From contig OZ243038.1 of the NCBI GenBank assembly GCA_965212005.1, positions 2,170,001-2,234,000 of the forward strand: a stretch of 64,000 nt of DNA, read 5' to 3'. This stretch comes from G965212005 sp965212005 (lineage in GTDB: Bacteria > Pseudomonadota > Gammaproteobacteria > Porifericomitales > Porifericomitaceae). The stretch's first letter is position 1, and each line of letters begins with the position of its first letter. The notes under the pieces were generated by a model. It searched no databases, had not been told where the DNA came from, and saw only the letters and a program-made list of their open reading frames with translations. Made by a program: the position numbers and the translations under genes. Shown in pieces: positions 1 through 8,425 of the stretch.

Positions 1-80
1 CCCGCGATGCCCGCAAGGTCGAGCGCAAGAAGATCGGCCTGCACAAGGCCCGCAAGGCGCCACAATACTCCAAGCGCTGA
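1..80 (+). CDS. rpsI: 30S ribosomal protein S9, C-terminal end
   Basis: The first complete codon is at 3 and the frame ends in TGA at 78-80. The visible tail (RDARKVERKKIGLHKARK then APQYSKR) is the conserved basic C-terminus of ribosomal protein S9, whose last residues reach the decoding region of the 30S subunit. Only about 25 residues are inside the window, but the closing SKR and the KxGLxKAR pattern are diagnostic of the family. The following 81-272 holds no gene or known RNA that I recognise before the convergent response-regulator gene ends at 273. Confidence 0.93.
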   Translation, partial: RDARKVERKKIGLHKARKAPQYSKR

Positions 81-272
81 TATCGTCTGGTGCAGATAGC
101 GCTGTTCCGGCCCTGCTGGCTATGTGCCGGACCAGCTGAGATTCCCCTCAAGGGCTCGCTGTATTCTGTGCCTGTAGTGGACTTCCTGAACCCGGTATGA
201 ATCTGCTGGGAGTCGGATGCGCAAGGGGCTCCCGGATGAACCATTCCATCGCCGACCCGTTCCAGGCTGTAT

Positions 273-1037
273 TTAACGGGAAGTAGGTGGAGGCTCCCTG
301 GCAGGGCGCCGGCGCAGTTGCCGGCGCACGACCGGCAGCAGTCTGCGGCTGATCTGAAGCATCTCCGGCACACCGTCCATCTGCAGCACGCTGCCGCCTT
401 CCGGAGTCGGCACCAGCGCACGGATATGCCGTAGAGCGGCCAGCGCATTACGGTGCACGCGCAAAAAGTCGGCAGCGAATTCCTGCTCCAGCAGGTGCAG
501 CGACTCTTCCGTAAGCAGTTGGCCCTCGGGCCAGCGTGCGACGACGTATTTTTGTTCGGCCTTGAAAAAGCGGATTTCGCTGACTGTGGCCAGTCGAATG
601 CTGCCTGCCTGTATGGTGCTGATGTGGCGGCGGGAGGTGTATACTCCGGGATGCGTCCACAGGCGCTGCAGCGTTCCACGCTGCAGCGTGTGCACGCGTT
701 CCAGAGCCTGGTACAGTCGCACGCGCCTGATCGGCTTTAGCAGGTAGTCTACGGCACTCGCCTCGAAGGCGGCCAGGGCATGCTCTTCGTAGGCAGTGAT
801 GAATATGACCGCCGGAGGCGACTCCAGTTGGCTCAGGTGCAGGGCGGTCTCCAGGCCGTCCATGCCGGGCATGCGCACGTCCAGCAGCACTGCCTCGGGC
901 ATTTCCGCGGCTACCTGGTGCAGTGCCGAAGCGCCGTTGTCCGCTTCGCGGATGCGGTGCCCGGCGTTGTGTTCGGTGAGCAGTGCGCGCAGCCGGTCCC
1001 GGGCCGGGCGCTCGTCATCCACCAACAGAATATTCAA
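273..1037 (-). CDS. algR: LytTR-type response regulator, AlgR family
   Basis: A 254-residue two-domain regulator. Residues 1-120 form a receiver domain with the acidic pair D7-D8, phospho-acceptor D53 (LLDVRMPGMDG), T81 and K101. After a short linker, roughly residues 135-240 form a LytTR DNA-binding domain (IRFFKAEQKYVVAR ... FLRVHRNALA). The start is TTG at 1037; no ATG or GTG lies between it and the upstream in-frame stop. The partner sensor kinase lies upstream on the same strand, 238 bases away, as in the Pseudomonas algZ-algR pair that controls surface polysaccharide and pili. Order and domains support AlgR; the regulon here is unknown. Confidence 0.88.
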   Translation of the reverse strand: MNILLVDDERPARDRLRALLTEHNAGHRIREADNGASALHQVAAEMPEAVLLDVRMPGMDGLETALHLSQLESPPAVIFITAYEEHALAAFEASAVDYLLKPIRRVRLYQALERVHTLQRGTLQRLWTHPGVYTSRRHISTIQAGSIRLATVSEIRFFKAEQKYVVARWPEGQLLTEESLHLLEQEFAADFLRVHRNALAALRHIRALVPTPEGGSVLQMDGVPEMLQISRRLLPVVRRQLRRRPAREPPPTSR

Positions 1038-1275
1038 CGACTTGGCTCGCTTCTAATGCAATGACCGTGCAGGCATGCCCGGCGCGGGCAGGCACTTTGT
1101 GCCCGGCGGGAGCCTGTATGCAAGCATAGCGTATATGCAAAGCCGATGCGGTGCCGGGCAATCCTGGCCCGGGAAGCCCAGTCTGGCGGGGCGGGGACGG
1201 CCGCTGCGGTATTTTCCACCTGCTACCGGGAGCACCGGTTCGGTTGGCGTTTATATGCCCGGCGGGCCGAGCGGA

Positions 1276-2346
1276 TCAGCCCTTGTGGTAGGGGAAACGC
1301 AGCACGGCCTGGAATTGCCTGCCGTCATCGTGTATCTGCAGTGTGCCACGGCTGCCATAGCTGCTTTCGATGCGGGCGCGAATGCTTTCCAGGGCGATCC
1401 GTTGGCCCGAGCCGTGCGCTTGACCCAGGCCTTCCGGCAGTGGGTTGCAGACGCGGATCTCCAGGGTGGAGTTTTGCCGTTGTCCGCTGATTTGGATCAG
1501 GCCGCCGCCGGGCAGCTGCTCGATCCCATGGTAGATCGCGTTCTCCAGTAAAGGCTGCAGGCTCAGGGCGGGCAAGTAGGCGTTCTCGGGCAGGTTTTCC
1601 ATTTCCCATGCCACCTGTAGTCGCTCCCCGAGCCGCAGCGTTTCCATGCGCAGGTAGCAGTGGCACAGTTTCAGTTCGTTTTGCAGCGTGTTGATCTGGC
1701 TCCGATCGCGCAGGCTGGTGCGCAGCAATTCGCACAGATCCTCAATCAGGGTCTCTGCCAGTTCCGGTTGTGTACGCACCAGTGCGGCAATGGTGTTCAT
1801 CGTGTTGAACAGGAAGTGCGGTCGCAGGCGCGCCTGCAGGTTTTGAACACGCGCCCGGGTCTCAGACTCGATGCGCAGTCGCCACTGCTGCTGCACGTAC
1901 ATGTAGCGCAAGATGAGTGCCGAGAAAATGGCACTGATCAGGCATCCGCGCAGCAGGAAGTCGCTGGGGGCAGAGACGTTGCCCCACCACTCCGGCTGTA
2001 TCTCGAAAAAGAGTTGCCGGAAGACTATTCCCACTACCAACGTGACCGCCGTAATCAGCATACAGGAAGTCAGGGCGCAGCTGACGTTGGATAGCCTGGC
2101 CAGTTGGTGCCGTCCCAGGCATAGCAGGACTGCGCTGGTCAGCGCGACCCATTGCACGTACAGGGAGTACAGGAACAGGCGCTGAAGCCAGGGAAACATC
2201 GGTTCAGAATGGGCCAGTGCCAGGGAGATGGCCAGCAGTTCGGCGATCAGCATTACCGTCAGTACGTTCTGCTCGCCGCACAGGTTCGGCAGCAGCGGTC
2301 TCTGGTCTGCCTCTTTCCGCTCGGTGCTTTGATTGCCTGCTATCAT
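1276..2346 (-). CDS. algZ: sensor histidine kinase, AlgZ/FimS (LytS) family
   Basis: A membrane histidine kinase of 356 residues, close to Pseudomonas AlgZ in length. About four hydrophobic segments occupy residues 28-150. They are followed by the His_kinase motif RPHFLFN with predicted phospho-acceptor H177, and an HATPase domain with N-box ENAIYHGI (N269). The open frame continues far upstream, but that stretch is a shadow of the transporter gene; the ATG at 2346 gives the family-size protein. Kinases of this type lack the classical H-box, and partner with LytTR regulators, here AlgR just downstream. The signal sensed cannot be told from sequence. Confidence 0.87.
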   Translation of the reverse strand: MIAGNQSTERKEADQRPLLPNLCGEQNVLTVMLIAELLAISLALAHSEPMFPWLQRLFLYSLYVQWVALTSAVLLCLGRHQLARLSNVSCALTSCMLITAVTLVVGIVFRQLFFEIQPEWWGNVSAPSDFLLRGCLISAIFSALILRYMYVQQQWRLRIESETRARVQNLQARLRPHFLFNTMNTIAALVRTQPELAETLIEDLCELLRTSLRDRSQINTLQNELKLCHCYLRMETLRLGERLQVAWEMENLPENAYLPALSLQPLLENAIYHGIEQLPGGGLIQISGQRQNSTLEIRVCNPLPEGLGQAHGSGQRIALESIRARIESSYGSRGTLQIHDDGRQFQAVLRFPYHKG

Positions 2347-2459
2347 GGACTCTGTTTCGATTATAGTCTCCTGCGCAAGCCGCGTAAGGTTGGGGGCGGG
2401 CTTCGGGGTGGCATCTGGCCCGTGCCCGGCCCGTTCGCTGCTATTGGCGGAGCAGGTCT

Positions 2460-3629
2460 TCAGTGCAGCCAGCGCCAGGCGATAGCGAAGGCGAGCAGGC
2501 TGATGAGGGCAGCGGCCTGGAAACAGGCCGCTGCCCCCAGGGATTGCCACAGGTAAGCACTGCCCAAACTTCCGAGACTGAGACCGGCCCCGAAGCTCAG
2601 GCTGCCGTAGATCGCCTGGCCGCGCCCCTGTAGCTGGTTCGGAAACAGCCGGTGAATAAACTGTACCGCGGCCGCGTGACAGGTGCCGAAGGTGGCGGCA
2701 TGCAGCAATTGGGCTCCGATCTGCAGCCATGGGGAGTCGATGAAATACCCCAGCAGCAGCCAGCGCAGCGCGGCCAACAGAAAGCTCGCCAGCAGAATAT
2801 GGCGCAGTCCCAGCACCGGCACGATTCGGTGCATGAAGGCATAGATGCCGATCTCGGCAAGCACGGCCAGCGCCCACAGTGCCCCAATTTGACCGCGCGC
2901 GTAACCGTGCTCCTCCAGGTAAACCGAGTAGTAGGCGTAGTAGGGGGCATGGGAAACCAGGATCAGGAAGCAGCAGCCCAGCAAGGCCAGCACCCGAGGT
3001 TGGCGCAGCGTGCTCCATAGGCGCATCCCGGTGTCCGTGTTGTCGCCGTCGCCTATCGATTTGGGCAGTAGCAGGCTATCGATCAGCAGCAGCACAAGCA
3101 GGCCGTACACCAGCGCGGGCAACAGCAGCAGTCCGTCGCGTTCAAACCACAGGCCAAGAATGCATACAGCCAAAGAAAAGCCGATCGATCCCCAAATGCG
3201 GATCCGGGTGTAGTGATGGCTGCTCTGGCCAAGTTGGCGCAGGGTCGTCATCTCTACCTGCGGCAGCGGACCGCCCCAGAATACGCCGAACAGCAGCATG
3301 AAGAGCGCGTGCTCGGCGAAGCTCTGAGCTCGCAGCGCCATTACAAAACTCAGGCAAGAGCCTAAGGTCAGCAGCCGGATCAGCCAGAGGCGGCTGATGC
3401 GCCATTCCGCCAGCCAGGCCCAGACGTTGGGCATCACAATCTTCGCCGCCATCAGGATGGCAATGAGTTGACCGATCGATTGCGGTGTTAAGCCCTGTTC
3501 TCGCAGGTACAGCGGCCAGTAGGGCAGGAAGGCGCCTAATGCCGTGAAATACAGGAAGTAGTAGCTGGAAAGGCGCCAGTACGGGAATCCGCGCAGGCCG
3601 GTGGAGGAGGCGGCGACTGCACTGCTCAG
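2460..3629 (-). CDS. MFS transporter, MFS_1-like (phenylpropionate permease-like)
   Basis: A 12-helix major facilitator of about 389 residues. The N-terminal block FPYWRLSSYYFLYF ... LPYWPLYLREQGL is typical of the MFS_1-like/HcaT group, and hydrophobic helices continue to the C-terminus. The first in-frame ATG (3452) would remove the first two helices. Homology clearly continues upstream to about 3590, but no ATG, GTG or TTG lies there. The only candidates are CTG at 3629, overlapping the aroC stop with GGAG about 10 bases upstream, and CTG at 3596. I chose 3629 as translationally coupled to aroC. The substrate is unknown, because the family includes phenylpropionate, nucleoside and sugar carriers. 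Confidence 0.75.
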   Translation of the reverse strand: MSSAVAASSTGLRGFPYWRLSSYYFLYFTALGAFLPYWPLYLREQGLTPQSIGQLIAILMAAKIVMPNVWAWLAEWRISRLWLIRLLTLGSCLSFVMALRAQSFAEHALFMLLFGVFWGGPLPQVEMTTLRQLGQSSHHYTRIRIWGSIGFSLAVCILGLWFERDGLLLLPALVYGLLVLLLIDSLLLPKSIGDGDNTDTGMRLWSTLRQPRVLALLGCCFLILVSHAPYYAYYSVYLEEHGYARGQIGALWALAVLAEIGIYAFMHRIVPVLGLRHILLASFLLAALRWLLLGYFIDSPWLQIGAQLLHAATFGTCHAAAVQFIHRLFPNQLQGRGQAIYGSLSFGAGLSLGSLGSAYLWQSLGAAACFQAAALISLLAFAIAWRWLH

Positions 3630-4759
3630 GAGTCTTTTGCTCCGCTGTCTGCCTTGCGCTGCGCGGCAGGCTCTGGAACCGGTTCCGGGGCCGGTTGCCG
3701 CTCCGGGTTCTGGGCGCGTTGGCGCAGTAAATGATCCATCAGCACCAGTGCCAGCATGGCCTCGGCGATCGGAGTGGCGCGCAGCCCTACGCAGGGATCA
3801 TGACGACCGGTGGTGACGACCTCCGTCGCCTGACCGTGTATATCCACCGTACGTCCCGGCAGGCGGATGCTGGAAGTGGGCTTGAGCGCTATGCTGACCA
3901 GCAACGGCTGCCCGCTCGAGATCCCTCCCAGCGTGCCGCCGGCATGATTGCTGAGAAAGCCCTCGGGATCCATTTCATCGCGATGGACCGAGCCCTTTTG
4001 CTCTACGACGGCGAATCCGTCGCCCAGTTCCACTCCCTTGACGGCGTTGATGCTCATCATTGCCTTGGCGATGTCCGCATCGAGACGGTCAAATACGGGC
4101 TCTCCCAGCCCTGGCGGCATTCCGCTCGCCACCACGTTGATACGAGCTCCGATGGAATCTCCTTCTTTCCACAGCGCTTCCATGTAGGAGGCAAGCTCTG
4201 CGACCTGCCCTGGCGCGGCGCAGAAGAAGGGATTGCAGTCCACCTCTGCCCAATCCTCGAGCCGCAGGCGGATCGGCCCCAGTTGAGCCAAGTAGCCGCG
4301 GACCTGTATGCCGCAGTGCTCTCGCAGGTATTTTTTGGCGATGCCGCCGGCCGCTACCCGCATGCAGGTCTCCCGGGCGGAGGCGCGCCCGCCACCCCGG
4401 TAGTCGCGCCGGCCGTATTTTTGCTGGTAGGTGTAATCGGCGTGTCCGGGGCGGAACAGTTCCTTGATCTTGGCGTAGTCCCGGGGGCGCTGATCCTCGT
4501 TCTGAACCAGCAGCCCGATGGGCGTGCCGGTGGTAGATCCGTCTACGATGCCGGAGAGCAGCTGTACCCGGTCGCTTTCCCGTCGCTGCGAAACGTAGCG
4601 AGAACTGCCGGGGCGGCGCCGATCCAGGTCCCGCTGCAGGTCCTGCTCGGAAAGTGCCAGGCCTGGCGGGCAGCCGTCTACGATGCAGCCATAGGCGGCA
4701 CCGTGGCTCTCGCCAAAAGTAGTGACCGTAAACAGGGTGCCGTAGGTGTTGCCGGACAT
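3626..4759 (-). CDS. aroC: chorismate synthase
   Basis: Catalyses the last shikimate-pathway step, EPSP to chorismate, using reduced FMN. The 377-residue protein begins MSGNTYGTLFTVTTFGESHG, the canonical N-terminus. It carries the central signature GRASARETCMRVAAGG and the late motif GRHDPCVGLRATPIAEAM. The frame is open to 4813, but the ATG at 4759 matches the family and lies one base after the cytochrome gene's stop. The C-terminal 30 residues are a Pro/Glu/Ala-rich tail beyond the fold. Placement between a cytochrome and a transporter suggests co-transcription without a shared function. Confidence 0.96.
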   Translation of the reverse strand: MSGNTYGTLFTVTTFGESHGAAYGCIVDGCPPGLALSEQDLQRDLDRRRPGSSRYVSQRRESDRVQLLSGIVDGSTTGTPIGLLVQNEDQRPRDYAKIKELFRPGHADYTYQQKYGRRDYRGGGRASARETCMRVAAGGIAKKYLREHCGIQVRGYLAQLGPIRLRLEDWAEVDCNPFFCAAPGQVAELASYMEALWKEGDSIGARINVVASGMPPGLGEPVFDRLDADIAKAMMSINAVKGVELGDGFAVVEQKGSVHRDEMDPEGFLSNHAGGTLGGISSGQPLLVSIALKPTSSIRLPGRTVDIHGQATEVVTTGRHDPCVGLRATPIAEAMLALVLMDHLLRQRAQNPERQPAPEPVPEPAAQRKADSGAKDS

Positions 4760-4760
4760 C

Positions 4761-5342
4761 TTATTGCGCTTCGCCACTGCCGTCAGGGACGTCAATGGGG
4801 ATGAAGCCGTCACGGTTGGGCATCCGCATCCGGGGCAGGTTTTCCGCGCTCAGTGCTGCGTCCTCCTCCAGCAGGCCATTCAGGTAGAGCAGGTAGGCGG
4901 TGACCGCATAGGCCTGCGCGGCGCTCAGCGAGCCCGGCGCCTGCATCGGCATGGTCCGCAGGTTGAAGTCGAACAGGGTGGTGGCATAAGGCCAGTAGTT
5001 TCCGATGGTACGCTCCGGATTTTCCATGTTCAGTTCGGTGCCGGCCCCGGCCAGGGCCTCGGCGCTGCCGCCCGAGCCTTCCAGGCCGTGACAGGATTGG
5101 CAGTGCCGTTGGTAGAGGATCCGGCCCTGCCGGGCCGTGCCTGCACCGGCAGGCAGGCCGCGTCCATCGGGGAAGGCACCGATCGGCAACGCCTGTAATT
5201 GTTCCACTGGGATCGGGCGCCCCAGTTCCGGTCCCTGCGGCGGCTGCGCGCGGGCGTTAAAACCAGCCGGCGTCAATGTCAGCAGCGCCGTCCACAGGCT
5301 CGTTACGGCGAGTATCCCGGTATGCATGGCGAACCGTGCCAT
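4761..5342 (-). CDS. c-type cytochrome, sulfite dehydrogenase electron acceptor (SorB/SoxD-like)
   Basis: An exported mono-haem cytochrome of about 193 residues. An N-terminal signal segment (MARFAMHTGILAVTSLW..., probable cleavage near residue 32) precedes one haem motif CQSCH (C81, C84, H85). The C-terminal block IGNYWPYATTLFDF ... APGSLS ... AYLLYLNG ... MPNRDGF is characteristic of cytochromes paired with SoxC/SorA sulfite dehydrogenases. I start at the ATG at 5342; the frame extends to 5408. It overlaps the 3' end of the dehydrogenase gene by about 86 bases, implying coupled expression. Its predicted role is to take electrons from sulfite oxidation in the periplasm and pass them to the respiratory chain. 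Confidence 0.86.
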   Translation of the reverse strand: MARFAMHTGILAVTSLWTALLTLTPAGFNARAQPPQGPELGRPIPVEQLQALPIGAFPDGRGLPAGAGTARQGRILYQRHCQSCHGLEGSGGSAEALAGAGTELNMENPERTIGNYWPYATTLFDFNLRTMPMQAPGSLSAAQAYAVTAYLLYLNGLLEEDAALSAENLPRMRMPNRDGFIPIDVPDGSGEAQ

Positions 5343-6603
5343 CTTCTTCGATCTCCCAGAAAACAGTAGCATTGTAGTGAAAATAACTGTGGCGGCTGCG
5401 CTCTGCAAGCAACTCTTCCCGATGCGGCTGCCGCGCCCCGCGCTCGTCCGTCGCCTGGCTGCCCAGCAGTGTGCGCCTGCCGTCCCAGCGCCAAGGCAGC
5501 CGAAAGCGGGTGAAGCATTGCGCCAGCACTGGCTCTTGTAGAGTTGCCTGCTGCCAGCTGTCGCCGCCGTCGGTGGTGATTTCCACGCCGCGGATGCGGC
5601 CGCGTCCGCTCCAGGCCAGTCCGCTCAATTGATACAGGCCGGGTCCCGGCAGGCGCATGCCGGAAGAGGGATAGGTGAGCAGGGATTTTACCTCCATTAG
5701 TTGCGTGAACTGGCGGGCCTGACCGGAATCCTGCAACTCGGTGTATTTGGAGGTTTCATTGCGCGCCATGATCGGATCGGTGCTGAGGTAAAGGCGGCGC
5801 AGCCACTTGACGTTGAGCACCCCTTCGCGCCCGGGCAGGATGAGCCGCAGCGGATAGCCGTTTTCCGGGCGCAGGCGCTCGCCATTCTGATACAGTGCCA
5901 GCAGTCCATCCCGCAGCGCCGCCGGCAGCGGAATGCTGACGTTCATCGCGAAGGCATCGGCTCCTTCCGCGATCAGCCAGGAGGCGTCCGGCTCCGGACC
6001 GGCTTCCTGCAGCACCGTTGCCAGCGATACGCCGGTCCACTCGCTGCAACTAACGAGGCCGTGCATGTAGCCGGCGGCGGTTTGTGCCGGCTGCCGATTC
6101 CAGCCGGCGTTGCTGTTGCCGCCGCATTCGACGAAACAGATGCGCGCATGCAGCGGATAGTGCAACAGATCGTGTACGCGGAAAGAGAGCGGGCGCCGTA
6201 CCTGCCCATGCACGAATAACTCGTGGCGTGCCGGATCGATTTGCGGCACGCCATTATGATGGCGCTCATAATGCAAGCCGTTCGGCGTCAGGATCCCTTC
6301 CAACTGGTGCAGCGGACACCAGGAGACACCGTTACCGGGCACGCCTGCATTGGCCGAGACCCAGCGGATCGTATCCCGCTCGTGCGCGGAAGGCACTCCG
6401 TAATTGGAAAAGGGTGCGCCGGGCCGGCGCATCCAATGAGGATCGGAGTGCGCCGCTGCTGCCTGCGCCGGGAGCTTGACCGTCCCCGCCAGCAGGCCCA
6501 GGCTGAGCCCGGCGCGCAGCAGTTCCCGGCGCGCCGGGTGCGCCGGGAGTTCCTGCACGGCCTTCGTTACGCCCTGCCCTGGTTTGTTGCCGTGTTTCGA
6601 CAT
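5257..6603 (-). CDS. soxC: sulfite dehydrogenase, molybdopterin subunit (SoxC/SorA family)
   Basis: A 448-residue sulfite oxidase-family enzyme oxidising sulfite to sulfate in the periplasm. The N-terminus has a twin-arginine-like stretch (RRELLRAGLSLGLLAG, residues 25-40). The molybdenum-binding core contains FVECGGNSNAGW with the metal-ligating cysteine at C160, followed by a dimerisation domain (YQLSGLAWSGRGRI ... VEITTDGGDSW). It is followed immediately by its cytochrome c. The SoxC and SorA families are close; a 448-residue subunit with a mono-haem partner and no soxXYZAB nearby argues for stand-alone sulfite oxidation. The symbol denotes the family, not proven Sox membership. Confidence 0.87.
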   Translation of the reverse strand: MSKHGNKPGQGVTKAVQELPAHPARRELLRAGLSLGLLAGTVKLPAQAAAAHSDPHWMRRPGAPFSNYGVPSAHERDTIRWVSANAGVPGNGVSWCPLHQLEGILTPNGLHYERHHNGVPQIDPARHELFVHGQVRRPLSFRVHDLLHYPLHARICFVECGGNSNAGWNRQPAQTAAGYMHGLVSCSEWTGVSLATVLQEAGPEPDASWLIAEGADAFAMNVSIPLPAALRDGLLALYQNGERLRPENGYPLRLILPGREGVLNVKWLRRLYLSTDPIMARNETSKYTELQDSGQARQFTQLMEVKSLLTYPSSGMRLPGPGLYQLSGLAWSGRGRIRGVEITTDGGDSWQQATLQEPVLAQCFTRFRLPWRWDGRRTLLGSQATDERGARQPHREELLAERSRHSYFHYNATVFWEIEEDGTVRHAYRDTRRNEPVDGAADIDAGWF

Positions 6604-8415
6604 TTATTTTGCCGCATCGCGCACCGGGCTAAACTCTGCCTCCGGCGCTGCGTCGTCGAGCGGGCGCAGTCCCAGTTCACGCAGTTGCCCGGGCGTGGCT
6701 TGAGCCGGGGCTTCTGTCAGTGGACACAGGGCGGTCTGCGTCTTCGGGAAAGCGATCACCTCGCGGATGGATTCAGCCCTGGCCAGCAGCATCACGAGGC
6801 GGTCCAGACCGAAGGCGATGCCTCCGTGCGGCGGGCAGCCGTATTCCAGCGCCCGCAGCAGGAAGCCGAAGCGCTGATCCGCCTGCTCGTGCGTCATGCC
6901 CAGGATCTCCAGCACCGCGTACTGCATCGCGGCGCGGTGTATGCGGATCGAACCGCCACCCAACTCCACTCCGTTTAGCACCAGGTCGTAGGCTTGCGAA
7001 CGACAGGAGCCGGGAGCCTGTCGCAACTGCTGCGGATCAGACGTTTGCGGGGCGGTGAAGGGATGGTGCAGGGAGTGCCAGCGCTGCTCGCGCTCGTTGT
7101 ATTCAAACATCGGAAAATTCACTATCCAAAGTACCTGCCAGCCCTGTTCCAGCAGTTCGAGATCGGTACCGAGACGCTGGCGCAGCGCGCCCAGAGACTC
7201 GTTTACCAGCGCCCGTGCGCCGGCCCCGAAGAACAGCAGATCGCCGGCAGTGGCGCCGGTTTGCCGCAGCAGTGCCGCAATGACCGGATCCGGCAGGAAT
7301 TTCAGGATCGGGGACTGTAGCCCGGCGCGTCCCTGTGAAGGATCCGCCACTTTGATGTAGGCCAGCCCCTTGGCACCGAAGTCGGCTACGTACTCCGTGT
7401 AGGCGTCGATCTCCCGGCGCGTCAGCGCGCTTCCCCCCGGCACGCGCAGGGCCGCTACCCGTCCGCCCTCCATGCGTGCGGCCCGGAGGAAGACTTGAAA
7501 TTCGACCTGCTGCATCAGCTCCGTCAACTCCGTCAACACCAGGGGATTGCGCAGGTCTGGCCTATCGGTGCCATAGCGCGCCAGTGCCTGTTCATAATCC
7601 AGCCGCGGAAAGACTTCAGGCAGTTCGACCTCCAGTATCTCGCGGAACAGGCGCGAGTACATCCGCTCCATCAGCGTCAGCAAATCCTGCTGCGACAGAA
7701 AAGAAGTCTCAATGTCCAGTTGCGTGAATTCCGGCTGCCGATCCGCGCGCAGATCCTCATCACGGAAACAGCGCGGCATCTGGTAGTAGCGATCCATGCC
7801 GCCCATCATCAGCAACTGCTTGTAGAGCTGGGGAGACTGCGGCAGGGCATAGCAGGTGCCGGGTTGTACTCGGCTGGGCACCAGGTAGTCGCGTGCGCCC
7901 TCCGGGGTTGAGCGCACCAGCATCGGCGTCTCGATCTCAATGAATCCTTCCTGCTCCAGGAAGGAGCGCAGACAGGACAGCACCCGGGCGCGCAGGCGTA
8001 GCCGGTGCTGCATCTGCGGCCGGCGCAGGTCCAGGTAGCGGTAGCGCATGCGGGTTTCTTCCTGCACTCGCGGGTCGTCCAGCACAAACGGAGGCGGGCG
8101 CGAAGAGTTCAGTACTTCCAGGGTTTTGGCCAACAACTCCACTTCGCCGCTGGCCAGCTTGGGATTTACCGTGCCTTTGGGGCGCCGGCGCAGGTGTCCG
8201 CGTACTCGCAACACATATTCGCTGCGCAGCGATTCGGCAGTGGCAAAGGACGCAACTTGCTCAGGATCGAACACCACCTGGGCCAGTCCGGTGTAATCGC
8301 GCAGGTCAGCGAAAATGATCCCGCCGTGGTCCCGGCGGCGCTGCACCCAGCCGCAAAGCTGTAACTCCTGGTCCAGCAGGGAGGCGTCCACCTGGCCGCA
8401 ATAGTGACTGCGCAT
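6604..8415 (-). CDS. aspS: aspartyl-tRNA synthetase
   Basis: A class II aminoacyl-tRNA synthetase of 603 residues, the usual bacterial length with a GAD insertion. The N-terminal OB-fold anticodon domain (LCGWVQRRRDHGGIIFADLRD) is followed by motif 2 (CFRDEDLRADRQPEFTQLD) and motif 3 (GGIAFGLDRLVML). The open frame extends to 8568 into argH, but the ATG at 8415 (MRSHYCGQ) matches the family and sits 10 bases after argH. The stop abuts the sulfite dehydrogenase ATG with no gap. Whether it also charges tRNA-Asn cannot be decided here; no gatCAB is in the window. Confidence 0.97.
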   Translation of the reverse strand: MRSHYCGQVDASLLDQELQLCGWVQRRRDHGGIIFADLRDYTGLAQVVFDPEQVASFATAESLRSEYVLRVRGHLRRRPKGTVNPKLASGEVELLAKTLEVLNSSRPPPFVLDDPRVQEETRMRYRYLDLRRPQMQHRLRLRARVLSCLRSFLEQEGFIEIETPMLVRSTPEGARDYLVPSRVQPGTCYALPQSPQLYKQLLMMGGMDRYYQMPRCFRDEDLRADRQPEFTQLDIETSFLSQQDLLTLMERMYSRLFREILEVELPEVFPRLDYEQALARYGTDRPDLRNPLVLTELTELMQQVEFQVFLRAARMEGGRVAALRVPGGSALTRREIDAYTEYVADFGAKGLAYIKVADPSQGRAGLQSPILKFLPDPVIAALLRQTGATAGDLLFFGAGARALVNESLGALRQRLGTDLELLEQGWQVLWIVNFPMFEYNEREQRWHSLHHPFTAPQTSDPQQLRQAPGSCRSQAYDLVLNGVELGGGSIRIHRAAMQYAVLEILGMTHEQADQRFGFLLRALEYGCPPHGGIAFGLDRLVMLLARAESIREVIAFPKTQTALCPLTEAPAQATPGQLRELGLRPLDDAAPEAEFSPVRDAAK

Positions 8416-8425
8416 CACGCGCGGA

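Noticed and set aside
81..272. Structured non-coding RNA (6S-like) after rpsI
   Set aside because: Short inverted repeats such as GGGAG/CTCCC are present, but the long closing stem and conserved bulge sequence of 6S RNA are not.
1276..3018. A 580-residue kinase with a long N-terminal extension
   Set aside because: The first 220 residues are the transporter gene read in another frame; the ATG at 2346 gives the family-length protein.
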